DNA from: Oscillospiraceae bacterium
GTDB lineage: Bacteria > Bacillota > Clostridia > Oscillospirales > Ruminococcaceae
Length of the DNA: 50,248 nucleotides
Assembly (NCBI GenBank): GCA_017533485.1
Contig: JAFXIC010000028.1
Coordinates: 1 to 50,248 of the forward strand
Reading direction: 5' to 3'
The translations under genes were made by a program, and so were the position numbers. Positions 42,336-50,248 of this stretch are shown one piece after another; position 1 is the first letter of the stretch, and each line of letters opens with the position of its first letter. The notes beneath the pieces were generated by a model. That model saw nothing but the letters and a program-made list of their open reading frames with translations. It was not told the origin of the DNA and did no database searches.

Positions 42336-44690
42336 ATGACATTTCAATCACTCCTTTCAGAGGAATTTATATTGCTTGACGGTGGAATGGGAACGATGCT
42401 CGGGCTTTCATCCGGGGAAGTCCCCGAAGCACTGTGTCTGAGCGAGCCGGAACGTGTCGCGGCGGTACATCGGGCATATATCGAAGCAGGTTCACAAATC
42501 GTGTTTGCCTGTACATTCGGCGCGAACCGTCTGAAACTCGAAGGCACGCCGCTGGATGCGGTATCCTGCGTAAAAGCGGCAATTCAGCTTGCGAAATCTG
42601 TATCGGATGGGCGGGCACTTGTCGGACTGGATGTCGGGCCGACCGGCCAGCTGTTACAGCCCGCAGGTACCTTAACATTTGAAGCGGCATATGAGGCATA
42701 TCGCGAAGTGATGATAGCTGCAGAAGAAGCCGGTGCCGACCTGATTGCGATTGAAACCATGAGTGATCTGCTGGAAACGAAGGCAGCTGTGCTGGCGGCG
42801 AAGGAAAATACGAAGCTTCCGGTACTTTGTACAATGACATTCATGGAAAACGGAAGAACATTTACGGGCTGTCCGATCTCTGCTGCCGCACTCACACTCG
42901 AAGGATTGGGCGTTGACGCGATTGGTATCAACTGTTCGCTCGGTCCAAAAGAAGTGCTGCCGCTGATGGAGATGTTGTCGCGCTGGACAACCTTACCCCT
43001 GATTGCGAAACCGAATGCAGGACTGCCGGATCCGGTGACAGGGGATTATCATGTTTCACCGGAAGATTTTGCCGAGGTGTTGTCGGAATATGCAGCGCTT
43101 GGCGTACAGATCATGGGCGGATGCTGCGGAACGACGCCCGAATATATCCGTGCATTAAAGAACGCGCTGACCGATCGGAAACGGAGCCGTATTCCGCGTG
43201 AATTACCGAGAGCGGTCTGTTCGGGAACACGAACCGTATTGCTGGATATGCCGCGCGTGATTGGAGAGCGCATCAATCCGACCGGAAAGAAGCGGATGAA
43301 AGAAGCATTGCTTTCGGGGGATATGGATTACCTGAGAGGGGAAGCGATTGCGCAAACGGAATCTGGTGCAGATATTCTGGATGTGAATGTCGGTACACCG
43401 GGTATTGTGGAATCGGAAGTGCTTCCGAAAGCGGTACAGGCAATTATCGAGGTTACGGACTTGCCGCTCCAGCTTGATTCGTCTGATCCTGCGGCATTGG
43501 AAGCCGCACTGCGGATTTATCCGGGAAAACCGATTATCAATTCAGTCTGTGGAAAAGAAGCTTCGATGTCGGCGATTCTGCCGCTGGTCAGGCATTATGG
43601 TGCGGCGATCGTTGGTTTAACACTCGATGAAGACGGAATCCCGCAAACTGCGGATGCACGTTTCGAGATCGGAAAACGAATTTTAGAGCGTGCGATATCG
43701 CTTGGAATCCCGAAGGATCATGTGTATCTCGACTGTCTGACGCTGACGGCATCGACCGGAAGTGACGCCGCAGATACAACGATTACCGCACTGCGCAGAG
43801 TACGTGAAGAACTGGGACTCGAGACAGTGCTCGGCGTTTCGAATATCAGCTTTGGATTACCGAACCGTCCGCTGATCAACCGAAGCTTTCTTGCAATGGC
43901 ATTGACATCGGGACTGACGCTGCCGATTTTAAATCCGATGGCTTCCGATATGATGGATACGGTTCGTGCATATCGTATGCTGGCAGGATATGATGAAAAC
44001 TGTGCGGAATATATTGCCGCATATCAGGATGCGGTACAGATGGCAGAACCGGTAAAAAAATCATCGCAGACGCTTGCCTATGCGGTTGCACACGGTCTGC
44101 GTCAGGAGGCAGCGGAATATACGCGTGCCGCATTGCAGGACAGTGTGAATCCGCTTTCGATCGTCAATGAAATGCTGATTCCGGCGCTCGATCAGGTCGG
44201 TGAGGGATATGAAAAAGGAAAGCTCTTCCTTCCCCAGCTTTTACAGGCTGCAACTGCCGCACAAAGCGCATTTTCGGTATTGAAAGAGAATATGACTGTG
44301 GCGGAAACAGGCGGAGAAAAGGGGAAGATTATCCTTGCAACCGTACAGGGTGATGTCCACGATATCGGAAAGAACATCGTAAAGCTTCTGCTTGAAAATT
44401 ATGGATTTACCGTCATTGACCTGGGACGTGATGTACCGCCGCAGACGATTGTGGACGCCGCTGTTTCCCATCAGGTATCGCTGGTCGGTCTGAGTGCGCT
44501 GATGACAACAACGGTTGGTGCGATGGAAGAAACGATCGCGCTCCTCCGCGCACAATATCCGTCCTGTAAAACCGTAGTCGGCGGAGCAGTCCTGACTGCG
44601 GATTATGCAGAAAAAATCGGAGCGGACTGTTATGCAAAGGATGCGAAATCGACAGTAGACTTTGCAAGAATCGTATATGGGGAGGCGTGA
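42336..44690 (+). CDS. metH: Cobalamin-dependent methionine synthase lacking the activation domain
   Basis: A 784-residue enzyme that moves the methyl group from methyltetrahydrofolate to homocysteine through cobalamin. The homocysteine domain (1-290) has [10 protein letters not shown] and zinc Cys residues in GINCSLG and GGCCGTTPE. The pterin domain (about 310-570) has [10 protein letters not shown] and [10 protein letters not shown]. The cap and B12 domain (about 590-784) has [11 protein letters not shown] with the lower-ligand His, and [10 protein letters not shown]. The fourth domain of E. coli MetH (about 330 residues) is absent; it is supplied by the gene upstream. ATG 42336 starts the conserved region. 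Confidence 0.95.
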   Translation: MTFQSLLSEEFILLDGGMGTMLGLSSGEVPEALCLSEPERVAAVHRAYIEAGSQIVFACTFGANRLKLEGTPLDAVSCVKAAIQLAKSVSDGRALVGLDVGPTGQLLQPAGTLTFEAAYEAYREVMIAAEEAGADLIAIETMSDLLETKAAVLAAKENTKLPVLCTMTFMENGRTFTGCPISAAALTLEGLGVDAIGINCSLGPKEVLPLMEMLSRWTTLPLIAKPNAGLPDPVTGDYHVSPEDFAEVLSEYAALGVQIMGGCCGTTPEYIRALKNALTDRKRSRIPRELPRAVCSGTRTVLLDMPRVIGERINPTGKKRMKEALLSGDMDYLRGEAIAQTESGADILDVNVGTPGIVESEVLPKAVQAIIEVTDLPLQLDSSDPAALEAALRIYPGKPIINSVCGKEASMSAILPLVRHYGAAIVGLTLDEDGIPQTADARFEIGKRILERAISLGIPKDHVYLDCLTLTASTGSDAADTTITALRRVREELGLETVLGVSNISFGLPNRPLINRSFLAMALTSGLTLPILNPMASDMMDTVRAYRMLAGYDENCAEYIAAYQDAVQMAEPVKKSSQTLAYAVAHGLRQEAAEYTRAALQDSVNPLSIVNEMLIPALDQVGEGYEKGKLFLPQLLQAATAAQSAFSVLKENMTVAETGGEKGKIILATVQGDVHDIGKNIVKLLLENYGFTVIDLGRDVPPQTIVDAAVSHQVSLVGLSALMTTTVGAMEETIALLRAQYPSCKTVVGGAVLTADYAEKIGADCYAKDAKSTVDFARIVYGEA

Positions 44691-44692
44691 AT

Positions 44693-45157
44693 ATGCGCGC
44701 ATTGATTCAGCGTGTCAGACACGCATCTGTTGTTGTGGAAGGAGAAACCGTCGGTCAGATTCAGCAAGGCTTTTTAGTATTCTTGGGTGTAACGGAATCT
44801 GATACGGATGCCGAAATGGAACTGCTGGCAGATAAGATGCTGAAGCTTCGGATTTTTCCGGATGCTGATGGAAAGACGAATTGCAGTCTGATGGATGTAG
44901 AGGGAAGTCTGCTGATTATCTCACAGTTCACGTTATGCGCGGACTGTCGGAAGGGAACCCGTCCGAGTTTTTCGAATGCGGCATCTCCACAGGAAGCCAA
45001 TCGTTTGTATGAAGCATTTGTCGCAAGATGCAGAGAACGTGTTGCTCATGTTGATACGGGCGTATTTGGTGCACATATGGATGTGTCACTGGAAAATGAC
45101 GGTCCGTTTACGATCTGGCTGGATACAGATGATCTCAAAAAACCTCGGAACCATTAA
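44693..45157 (+). CDS. dtd: D-aminoacyl-tRNA deacylase
   Basis: A 154-residue editing enzyme that frees D-amino acids and glycine mischarged on tRNA. It begins [18 protein letters not shown]. The catalytic [17 protein letters not shown] and the Gly-cisPro motif NDGPFTIW are present. It begins 2 bases after the metH stop with GGGGAGG. It ends the run that started with alr, which makes D-alanine; a link in D-amino-acid control is possible but not proven. Confidence 0.96.
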   Translation: MRALIQRVRHASVVVEGETVGQIQQGFLVFLGVTESDTDAEMELLADKMLKLRIFPDADGKTNCSLMDVEGSLLIISQFTLCADCRKGTRPSFSNAASPQEANRLYEAFVARCRERVAHVDTGVFGAHMDVSLENDGPFTIWLDTDDLKKPRNH

Positions 45158-45160
45158 AGA

Positions 45161-45197
45161 AAACCGCGTATGCACTATGATGGTGTATACGCGGTTT
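45161..45197. terminator. Bidirectional terminator between dtd and spoVT
   Basis: AAACCGCGTAT (45161-45171) pairs with ATACGCGGTTT (45187-45197). The minus strand continues TTTTCTTT, so spoVT is served best. Confidence 0.78.
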
Positions 45198-45201
45198 CTA
45201 T

Positions 45202-45747
45202 TCATGCTTCCATTTGTTTTCCAAGAAACTGGGAAGCGGCAGAAATCAGGGAAGCCTGTAAATCGGATGGCGTCGAGAGTTTTCCGTCTGCCGGATCGAG
45301 GAATGCGACCGCACCCGTGACATCACCGGCTGTCAGAATGGGCATACAAGCGAGTGCTGTACGCGTCAGCCCCTCTACGGGACGGACGTGATCGGAATCA
45401 CTTTTCGCGAGAAATGTGCGGCGGGATTCCATCATTTCTTCAAGATCCTGAGAGATGCGGCGCTCGCTGAATTCTTTTTTCGGCGCACCCGATACCGCAA
45501 CAACATGATCGCGGTCGAATACCAGTACCGGACATCCTGCAAGTCTTTGCATGATGTCAGCGACCTGGGACGCATTTTCTGTCATTTCTCCGAGTGCAGA
45601 ATATTTGCGGAAAATGACTTCTCCCTCCGCGCTCGTATAGATTTCAAGGGGGTCGCCCTCACGAATCCTCATGGTTCTACGGATTTCCTTCGGTATGACC
45701 ACGCGCCCGAGATCGTCAATTCTTCTCACTATGCCAGTTGCTTTCAT
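45202..45747 (-). CDS. spoVT: Stage V sporulation protein T, AbrB family
   Basis: A 181-residue regulator. The N-terminal AbrB-type swapped-hairpin DNA-binding domain (1-52) reads MKATGIVRRIDDLGRVVIPKEIRRTMRI, followed by a GAF-like domain (about 60-175). This two-domain layout and length are those of SpoVT, which tunes sigma-G-dependent forespore genes. AGGAGGCAC precedes the start. The terminator is at 45161-45197. Confidence 0.95.
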   Translation of the reverse strand: MKATGIVRRIDDLGRVVIPKEIRRTMRIREGDPLEIYTSAEGEVIFRKYSALGEMTENASQVADIMQRLAGCPVLVFDRDHVVAVSGAPKKEFSERRISQDLEEMMESRRTFLAKSDSDHVRPVEGLTRTALACMPILTAGDVTGAVAFLDPADGKLSTPSDLQASLISAASQFLGKQMEA

Positions 45748-46204
45748 CTTGTGCCTCCTGTTTATGGTTTCGCTATTTTGGATAGCATATCGGTATTGTT
45801 TGCCGCGAATGGGGATTTATACATTGGCACATCATTCCGATTATTCACTTTACTCCCAATATTTTCCGCAATGAAAACATTTCGTCATGAACTAAAAATG
45901 GCACTTGAACAAAGAACAGAAACTGTTGTTAATACTTGGCGGCTTTCTGCCTTGTCTCACAACAAAATCCTGCGTATCTATTCTTCAAGTTTTAATTGGT
46001 ACATCAATAACATCTGATTTCCGGGAAGGAGAACACTTTGACGCTTCAAAGGATAACACCATTATGTATGTAGATGTTGTCCTGACAAAAGTGCTTGATT
46101 ATCGATCCGACAATATTATTACCATAGATGTTTGTAAGCACCAATTATCGAAGATTTCAATGCAGTCTTTTCCGATAGAACTGTATTTGAAAGGAAATAG
46201 TACG
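45748..46204 (+). other. Gap with possible gene remnant
   Basis: No convincing intact gene is seen here. Two overlapping plus-strand frames stay open in parts (45871-46017 and 45905-46204). One begins LNKEQKLLLILGGF and reads into the small gene that follows; the other has MKTFRHELKMALEQRTETVVNTW. The base composition is more AT-rich than in the neighbours. It may be a decayed or frameshifted gene; no promoter or structured RNA is clear to me. Confidence 0.4.
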
Positions 46205-46432
46205 ATGATCGATGCACTTTACAACTACCGCCAGAGCGATATTCACTCCGCCGAGTTCTCGGACGAGTTTAATGCTCTCTGTATTCCGTTCGAGGAGTCG
46301 CTGACTGAAGCCCAGCTCATAACCTTCCACAAGCTCCTCGACTGTGTGAGCGAAACTGCCGCTGAGGAAATGAGAGCTGCATACAAGGCAGGCTTCAAGG
46401 ACGGCGTGGCTCTGATGAGAGAAGTTCAGTAG
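46205..46432 (+). CDS. Small protein, DUF6809-like
   Basis: A 75-residue acidic, helical protein. It has the pattern MIDALYNYRQSDIH at the start and a C-terminal AAYKAGFKDGVALMREV, which resembles the short DUF6809-type proteins found in accessory DNA of Clostridia. The function is unknown. I chose ATG 46205 because AAAGGAAATAG precedes it and the similarity begins there, although the frame is open 300 bases upstream. It marks the start of the accessory-looking end of the window. Confidence 0.6.
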   Translation: MIDALYNYRQSDIHSAEFSDEFNALCIPFEESLTEAQLITFHKLLDCVSETAAEEMRAAYKAGFKDGVALMREVQ

Positions 46433-46452
46433 TAATACGATAAGTCAAACAG

Positions 46453-46488
46453 GGATATGCTCTCCGAAGCGAAACGGAAGGCATATCC
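46453..46488 (+). terminator. Hairpin after the DUF6809-like gene
   Basis: GGATATGC (46453-46460) pairs with GCATATCC (46481-46488), with an inner CTCCG/CGGAAG stem. There is no T-run behind it, so it is only a weak terminator candidate. Confidence 0.4.
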
Positions 46489-46572
46489 TGACCGAAAAAA
46501 ATAGCTGTTACACCTTGAAACAGAGCCCCGAAACACCGTTCACGCAATTTTTTACCTTTCACGCAAATTCCA

Positions 46573-46601
46573 TTGACTTTTCCGCTGCGATATGGTAAAA
46601 T
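46573..46601 (+). promoter_or_regulatory. Promoter of the leucine-rich-repeat protein gene
   Basis: TTGACT (46573-46578), 17 bases, TAAAAT (46596-46601), about 210 bases ahead of the start codon. Confidence 0.75.
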
Positions 46602-46607
46602 ATTAGG

Positions 46608-46811
46608 AAAGGTTGTAGGGTTTTGTTTGCCAAAAATTTACAATCAATCTCTCAAAAGGGGTTGACGGACTATGTTGGGGTGTTTTTATCTATGCAAAAA
46701 AGCAACCGGCATAACTGCGCCCTTTTCACAATTTTATACGGAAATAGAAGCGTACTCTATGGGATAACTGCGTCCCGTGGAGTGCGCTTTTGTGCGTAAA
46801 GGAGGTTTTTA
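46608..46811 (+). promoter_or_regulatory. Long structured mRNA leader of the repeat protein
   Basis: Between the promoter and the start codon lie about 204 untranslated bases. A 17-bp hairpin with three G-U pairs (46748-46764 with 46773-46789) ends 11 bases before AAAGGAGG. The loop region ATAACTGCG (46764-46772) also occurs at 46711-46719, where it too is flanked by GGC/GCC. I do not recognise a known riboswitch class. Confidence 0.5.
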
Positions 46812-49697
46812 ATGAAAGGAAGAATTTGGAGAAAGGCACTGGCGGCGGCGCTGGCTCTGCTGGTAGTGTCGGGGACTGTACCGATAAGGTCTGTTGCTGA
46901 CCTGTTCGGCGGTGCGGCGATAACGGTAAGCGCATTGGAATCAGAAACGTCCGGTCAGTGCGGAGAGAAGGCAACATGGGTGTATGACCGTGCCATCGGC
47001 AAGCTGACGATCTCCGGTTCGGGCATGTTTAAAAACGGTTGGAGTGAATATGTGTATGTGAATGATATCACCTCCGTTGAAATTGAGTACGGTATCACTT
47101 CTATCGGCGATTTTGCGTTCAATGGATATTCCGCTCTTACATCGGTAACGATACCTGACAGCGTTACAAGCATAGGCTCTTATGCGATCAGTAACTGCAA
47201 AAGCCTGACATCAATAACAATACCTGACAGCGTTACAAGCATAGGCATAGCTGCGTTCTGGAACTGCTCAGACCTTACATCAATAACGATATCTGACAGT
47301 GTTACAAGTATAGGCAAAGATGCGTTCTATGGCTGCACAGGTATCACAGATGTTTACTGCTATGCAAACCCTAATACTCTGACATGGGACGAGGACGACT
47401 GTGATGATTTCATTTATGATAGAGAAAATGCTCCCGATGTTCACTATACCACCGTCTGCCACGTTCCTGAGAATTATCATGATACTTATGATTCAAATTT
47501 CGACAATGTAAACGTTACATTCAAGGCGGAGGCAATGGGCAAGTGCGGCGACCATGCCTATTGGTGCTTTGAGTCTGACACCGGCAAGCTGACGATCTCC
47601 GGCACAGGGACGATGTATGATTATAGCTATAACACTCAGCCGTGGTATAACTATAAGGGTAAAATCACCTCTGTTGTGATTGAAAACGGCATCACTTCTA
47701 TCGGCGAATATGCGTTTGATAGTTGTGAAGCTTTGACATCGATCACGATATCTGACAGCGTTGAAAGCATAGGCAATGATGCGTTCTCTGGCTGCACAAG
47801 CCTTACATCAATAGAGATACCCGCCAGCGTTGAAAGCATAGGCAAAGAGGCGTTCTATTACACAAATATCACAGATGTTTACTGCTATGCTGATCCTGCA
47901 AACCTGACATGGAACGAGGGCGACTGTAATGATTTCAAGGAAGACGGCTCGACCGTCTGCCACGTTCCTGTGGCGTATTACTGGCAGTATGTAAAGAAGT
48001 TCGGTGCTGAAAGTGAAAACCCTGTAAACGTCACATTTGACACGGATGCCCCGCATGGGCAGTGCGGTGAAAGCGCATACTGGCTGTTTGACTCCGAAAC
48101 CGGCAAGCTGACGATCTCCGGCACAGGGGATATGTATGATTTTGAATATAACTATGATACCGGAACTACAAATTCACCATGGTATGACTTTAAGGACGAT
48201 ATCACCTCTGTTGAGATTGAAAACGGTATCACTTCTATCGGCAATTATGCGTTCTATCACTGCGCAAGCCTGAAATCGATCACAATACCTGAAAAAGTTA
48301 CAAGCATAGGCAAGGCGGCGTTCGAATACTGCACAAACCTCGAATCAGCTGAAATCGGTAACAGCGTTGAAAGCATAGGCAATGATGCGTTCTCTGGCTG
48401 CACAAGCCTTACATCAATAGAGATACCCGCCAGCGTTGAAAGCATAGGCAATTATGCGTTCTATCGCTGCGCAAGCCTGAAATCGATCATAATACCTGAA
48501 AAAGTTACAAGCATAGGCAATCGTGCGTTCTTTGGCTGCACAGGTCTTACATCAATAGAGATACCTGACAGCGTTACAAGCATAGGTATGAATGCGTTCT
48601 ATAAATGCACAAATATCGCTGATGTTTACTGCTATGCTGACCCTGCAAACCTGACATGGAACGAGGGCGACTGTAATGATTTCAAGGAAGACGGCTCGAC
48701 CGTCTGCCACGTTCCTGTGGCGTATTACTGGCAGTATGTAAAGAAGTTCGGTGCTGAAAGTGAAAACCCTGTAAACGTCAGATTCGTTGGCGACGTGGAC
48801 ATGGGACTGGGCGAGCACCTGTACGGTCACTCGATCACTCTTGACGGCAGTATCGGCGTGAACTTCTATGTCGAGCTGACAGACGCACTCCTTGCAAGCG
48901 ATACCGCTGAAATGGTGTTCACTGTTCCCAACGGCAGCAAGACCGATACACAGACCCTCCTCGTCAAGGACGTTATCGCAGATGACAGCAATAAGGTCGT
49001 TATCGGCAGCAAGACCTACTACAAGTTCAAGTGCAGCATTTCCGCAAAGGATATGGCATCGACAATCACCGCACAGCTCGTTGACGGCGAAAAGTCCGGC
49101 ACGGAGTACATCTATTCCGTTAAGGATTATGCGGACTATCTGCTTGCACACACTGAGGTCGAGCAGTATGCAACGGCAGCACCGCTTGTCAAGGCAATGC
49201 TCAACTACGGCGCCGCTTCGCAAACATATTTCGGTATCGAAGGAACAGCCGCAAATGCTTCACTGACCGATGAAGAAAAAGCTCTCGGCGTAAGCATTCC
49301 AGATACATTCAAGAATGCTGGTAATGCAACGCTTCCTGAGGGCGTGACCTTCGAGGGTGCGACACTTTCGCTGAAGTCCGAGACAACGCTCTCACTCTAT
49401 TTCAAGGGACTTGCTGAGGATACAGAATTCATTTGCGACGGCAAGACCGTTGAGACTGTAAAGAACGGCGATCATGTTGTTGCCCGTATCAGAGGCATCA
49501 AGGCAAACGAGCTGGAGAACGACTTCACCGTAACATTTGAGGGCGACAGCGAGACATACAACGTAACATACAATGTAATGACCTACTGCTACAATGTCTT
49601 GAACGACGGTACAGTTGATGACAATTTGAAGAACGTCTGCAAGGCGCTGTATCAGTATGCGGAGGAAGCAAGCAAGTATTTTGGAGGTAACACCTGA
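46812..49697 (+). CDS. Secreted BspA-type leucine-rich-repeat protein
   Basis: A 961-residue secreted protein. A signal peptide (about 1-42: MKGRIWRKALAAALALLVV, ending near VSALE) is followed by three modules. Each begins with a CG-x-x-A-x-W-x-(F/Y)-D/E-x-x-x-GKLTISG segment and leads into BspA-type repeats of about 23 residues (SVTSIGxxAFxxCxxLTSITIPD), spanning about 50-640. Modules carry a DVYCYADP/TW-E-x-DCNDF insert. The C-terminal part (about 660-961) has two related beta domains (HSITLDGSIGVNFYVEL and EGATLSLKSETTLSLYFKG). No sortase signal or dockerin is seen. BspA-type repeats often bind host or dietary surfaces. Nearly identical DNA blocks show recent internal duplication. GGAGG lies 7 bases before the start. 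Confidence 0.92.
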   Translation: MKGRIWRKALAAALALLVVSGTVPIRSVADLFGGAAITVSALESETSGQCGEKATWVYDRAIGKLTISGSGMFKNGWSEYVYVNDITSVEIEYGITSIGDFAFNGYSALTSVTIPDSVTSIGSYAISNCKSLTSITIPDSVTSIGIAAFWNCSDLTSITISDSVTSIGKDAFYGCTGITDVYCYANPNTLTWDEDDCDDFIYDRENAPDVHYTTVCHVPENYHDTYDSNFDNVNVTFKAEAMGKCGDHAYWCFESDTGKLTISGTGTMYDYSYNTQPWYNYKGKITSVVIENGITSIGEYAFDSCEALTSITISDSVESIGNDAFSGCTSLTSIEIPASVESIGKEAFYYTNITDVYCYADPANLTWNEGDCNDFKEDGSTVCHVPVAYYWQYVKKFGAESENPVNVTFDTDAPHGQCGESAYWLFDSETGKLTISGTGDMYDFEYNYDTGTTNSPWYDFKDDITSVEIENGITSIGNYAFYHCASLKSITIPEKVTSIGKAAFEYCTNLESAEIGNSVESIGNDAFSGCTSLTSIEIPASVESIGNYAFYRCASLKSIIIPEKVTSIGNRAFFGCTGLTSIEIPDSVTSIGMNAFYKCTNIADVYCYADPANLTWNEGDCNDFKEDGSTVCHVPVAYYWQYVKKFGAESENPVNVRFVGDVDMGLGEHLYGHSITLDGSIGVNFYVELTDALLASDTAEMVFTVPNGSKTDTQTLLVKDVIADDSNKVVIGSKTYYKFKCSISAKDMASTITAQLVDGEKSGTEYIYSVKDYADYLLAHTEVEQYATAAPLVKAMLNYGAASQTYFGIEGTAANASLTDEEKALGVSIPDTFKNAGNATLPEGVTFEGATLSLKSETTLSLYFKGLAEDTEFICDGKTVETVKNGDHVVARIRGIKANELENDFTVTFEGDSETYNVTYNVMTYCYNVLNDGTVDDNLKNVCKALYQYAEEASKYFGGNT
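47755..47845 (+). repeat. Exact internal repeat, copy 1 (91 bp)
   Basis: Identical base by base to 48361-48451 (606 bases apart). It encodes one leucine-rich repeat and part of the next. Identity at third codon positions shows recent duplication or gene conversion. Confidence 0.9.
47874..48033 (+). repeat. Near-exact internal repeat, copy 1 (160 bp)
   Basis: Matches 48621-48780 (747 bases apart) at 159 of 160 positions (GATCCTG versus GACCCTG). It encodes the DVYCYADP insert through NPVNV. Confidence 0.88.
48361..48451 (+). repeat. Exact internal repeat, copy 2 (91 bp)
   Basis: Second copy of 47755-47845. Confidence 0.9.
48621..48780 (+). repeat. Near-exact internal repeat, copy 2 (160 bp)
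   Basis: Second copy of 47874-48033. Because the two copy spacings differ (606 and 747), material of about 141 bases was gained or lost between them. Confidence 0.88.
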
Positions 49698-49699
49698 TC

Positions 49700-49813
49700 A
49701 TGGATAAGGAAACATACATCACACCGGAAATGGAGATCGTGGATTTCGAGGCTGAGGACGTTATCACCACAAGTGTATTCGAGACCGACGAGACACCCAT
49801 TATAAAGCCGTAA
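49700..49813 (+). CDS. Short acidic peptide (37 aa) behind the repeat protein
   Basis: A 37-residue peptide starting MDKETYITPEMEIVDFEAED, then VITTS and a TIIKP-like end. Its start lies 2 bases after the stop of the repeat protein, whose last codons supply GGAGG at 49683-49687, so translation is probably coupled. Peptides with the pattern Y-x-x-PEMEIV-F-x-x-EDVITTS recur as short genes in ruminococci in my memory, but I cannot name a family. A hairpin terminator follows directly. No modification enzyme is visible in the window. It is too short for ordinary gene finders. Confidence 0.6.
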   Translation: MDKETYITPEMEIVDFEAEDVITTSVFETDETPIIKP

Positions 49814-49821
49814 CAACCAAC

Positions 49822-49859
49822 ATCGGCGGATAGCACGAAGCTGTCCGCCGATACTTTTG
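49822..49859 (+). terminator. Terminator of the repeat protein/peptide operon
   Basis: A 13-bp stem ATCGGCGGATAGC (49822-49834) with GCTGTCCGCCGAT (49840-49852), one G-U pair, a 5-base loop, and ACTTTTG behind. Confidence 0.82.
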
Positions 49860-49960
49860 AGAGAGAAGTAAGCGATATTCAGAAAACGAAACAAGGGATA
49901 AGAGAACAGCTCTGGGGACGAAATGTGTCCTCAGAGCGTTTTTCTTTTCAGCGGATAGGT

Positions 49961-50248
49961 CTATTCAAGGTCATTCCGCTTCTTTCTTTTCTGTTGATCT
50001 CGACTCTGCTCATGGCGGAGATATTCCTCGATCGTCCTCGTCGCTTCGGACAGCTCACGGGACTTCTTATCTGCCTGATCGTATTCCGTATTTTTCTTCG
50101 ACAGCTTTTTCTGCAAAGATGCGATATGCTTTTCAAGATTTTCGACGTTCGGAATATTGCCTGACGGGTAAAGCTCCAAAACCTGTTTGCAGGTTTCGTG
50201 ATATTCGGCAATATCGCCGCCGTGTTCCTTGCGGTACTTCTTTTCCTC
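49961..50248 (-). CDS. Partial protein, probably the C-terminus of a relaxase/mobilization protein
   Basis: The frame is open from the window edge (50248) to a stop at 49961, so about 95 residues of the C-terminus are visible. The start is KYRKEHGGDIAEYHETCKQV and the rest is a charged coiled coil with KHIASLQKKLSKKNTEYDQ and a Lys/Arg-rich tail. Such ends are common on MobA/MobL-type relaxases of conjugative and mobilizable elements in Firmicutes. The nicking domain lies outside the window, so the assignment is tentative. It suggests that a mobile element begins here. Confidence 0.5.
   Translation of the reverse strand, partial: EEKKYRKEHGGDIAEYHETCKQVLELYPSGNIPNVENLEKHIASLQKKLSKKNTEYDQADKKSRELSEATRTIEEYLRHEQSRDQQKRKKRNDLE

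Noticed and set aside
45818-45847. Sigma-G promoter upstream of spoVT (GAATA on the minus strand)
   Set aside because: The -35 box fits, but the -10 sequence at the right distance (near AATGTATA) does not match CATNMTA.
45388-46017. Plus-strand open frame of 209 codons across spoVT
   Set aside because: Mostly antisense to spoVT. Only its last part falls in unassigned sequence, where it is mentioned as a possible remnant.
46608-46811. Known riboswitch (c-di-GMP, cobalamin or similar) in the repeat-protein leader
   Set aside because: None of the conserved core sequences of these classes is present; only an unclassified structured leader is claimed.
47050-48620. CRISPR-like regular repeats
   Set aside because: The regular repeats are coding and correspond to leucine-rich-repeat units of about 69 bases without spacer structure.

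Overview
The window looks like chromosomal DNA of a Gram-positive, endospore-forming Clostridia member, most likely in the Ruminococcus/Oscillospiraceae range. The reasons are the many sporulation genes (spoIIR, sigG, spoVG, spoVT, yabP, yabQ), strong GGAGG ribosome binding sites, sigma-A style promoters with TATAAT boxes at 17-base spacing, a V-type instead of F-type ATPase operon, and a BspA-like leucine-rich-repeat secreted protein of the kind seen in ruminococci. This placement is inferred from gene content; no marker gene such as 16S rRNA is present.

Layout. 1-5.1 kb: tRNA-Gly, then a two-component system (histidine kinase and response regulator, minus strand) divergent from an ABC ATPase and a large FtsX-type permease; this resembles antimicrobial-peptide sensing and detoxification modules. 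5.1-7.8 kb: an ECF-like sigma factor, a membrane protein that is probably its anti-sigma factor, a small secreted protein, and an orphan Spo0A-type DNA-binding domain. The two middle genes share a nearly identical 58-base upstream element. 7.8-9.0 kb: two tRNA-Ser genes and class II fructose-bisphosphate aldolase (minus). 9.2-13.9 kb: spoIIR, elongation factor P, a zinc-ribbon protein, an FMN riboswitch with the riboflavin transporter RibU, and the ACT/UPF0210 pair. 14.0-22.8 kb: a complete nine-gene V-type ATPase operon (G/H, C, I, K, F, E, A, B, D) from one strong promoter.

22.8-28.8 kb is mostly minus strand: yabP-yabQ-divIC-yabR, exonuclease III, a peptide-binding lipoprotein, cytidine deaminase and acetate kinase. 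28.9-38.7 kb is mostly housekeeping on the plus strand: tmcAL, a YigZ protein, a Nudix hydrolase, murC, lexA, zapA with a U32 peptidase-family protein, dut, two small proteins and sigG, with spoVG on the minus strand. 38.8-45.2 kb: alr, ung, then metF, a stand-alone methionine synthase reactivation protein and a MetH lacking that domain, then dtd. spoVT follows on the minus strand.

45.8-50.2 kb is accessory in character: possible gene remnants, a small DUF6809-like protein, a long structured leader, the 961-residue repeat protein, a 37-codon peptide gene directly behind it, and at the right edge the C-terminal end of what looks like a mobilization (relaxase-type) protein.

The most interesting regulatory observations are the twin ECF-type promoter elements, a sigG promoter that fits both sigma-F and sigma-G consensus, a spoIIR promoter that fits sigma-F, and an exoA terminator hairpin that contains the yabP ribosome binding site. 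I found no CRISPR array, prophage or recognisable defence system.
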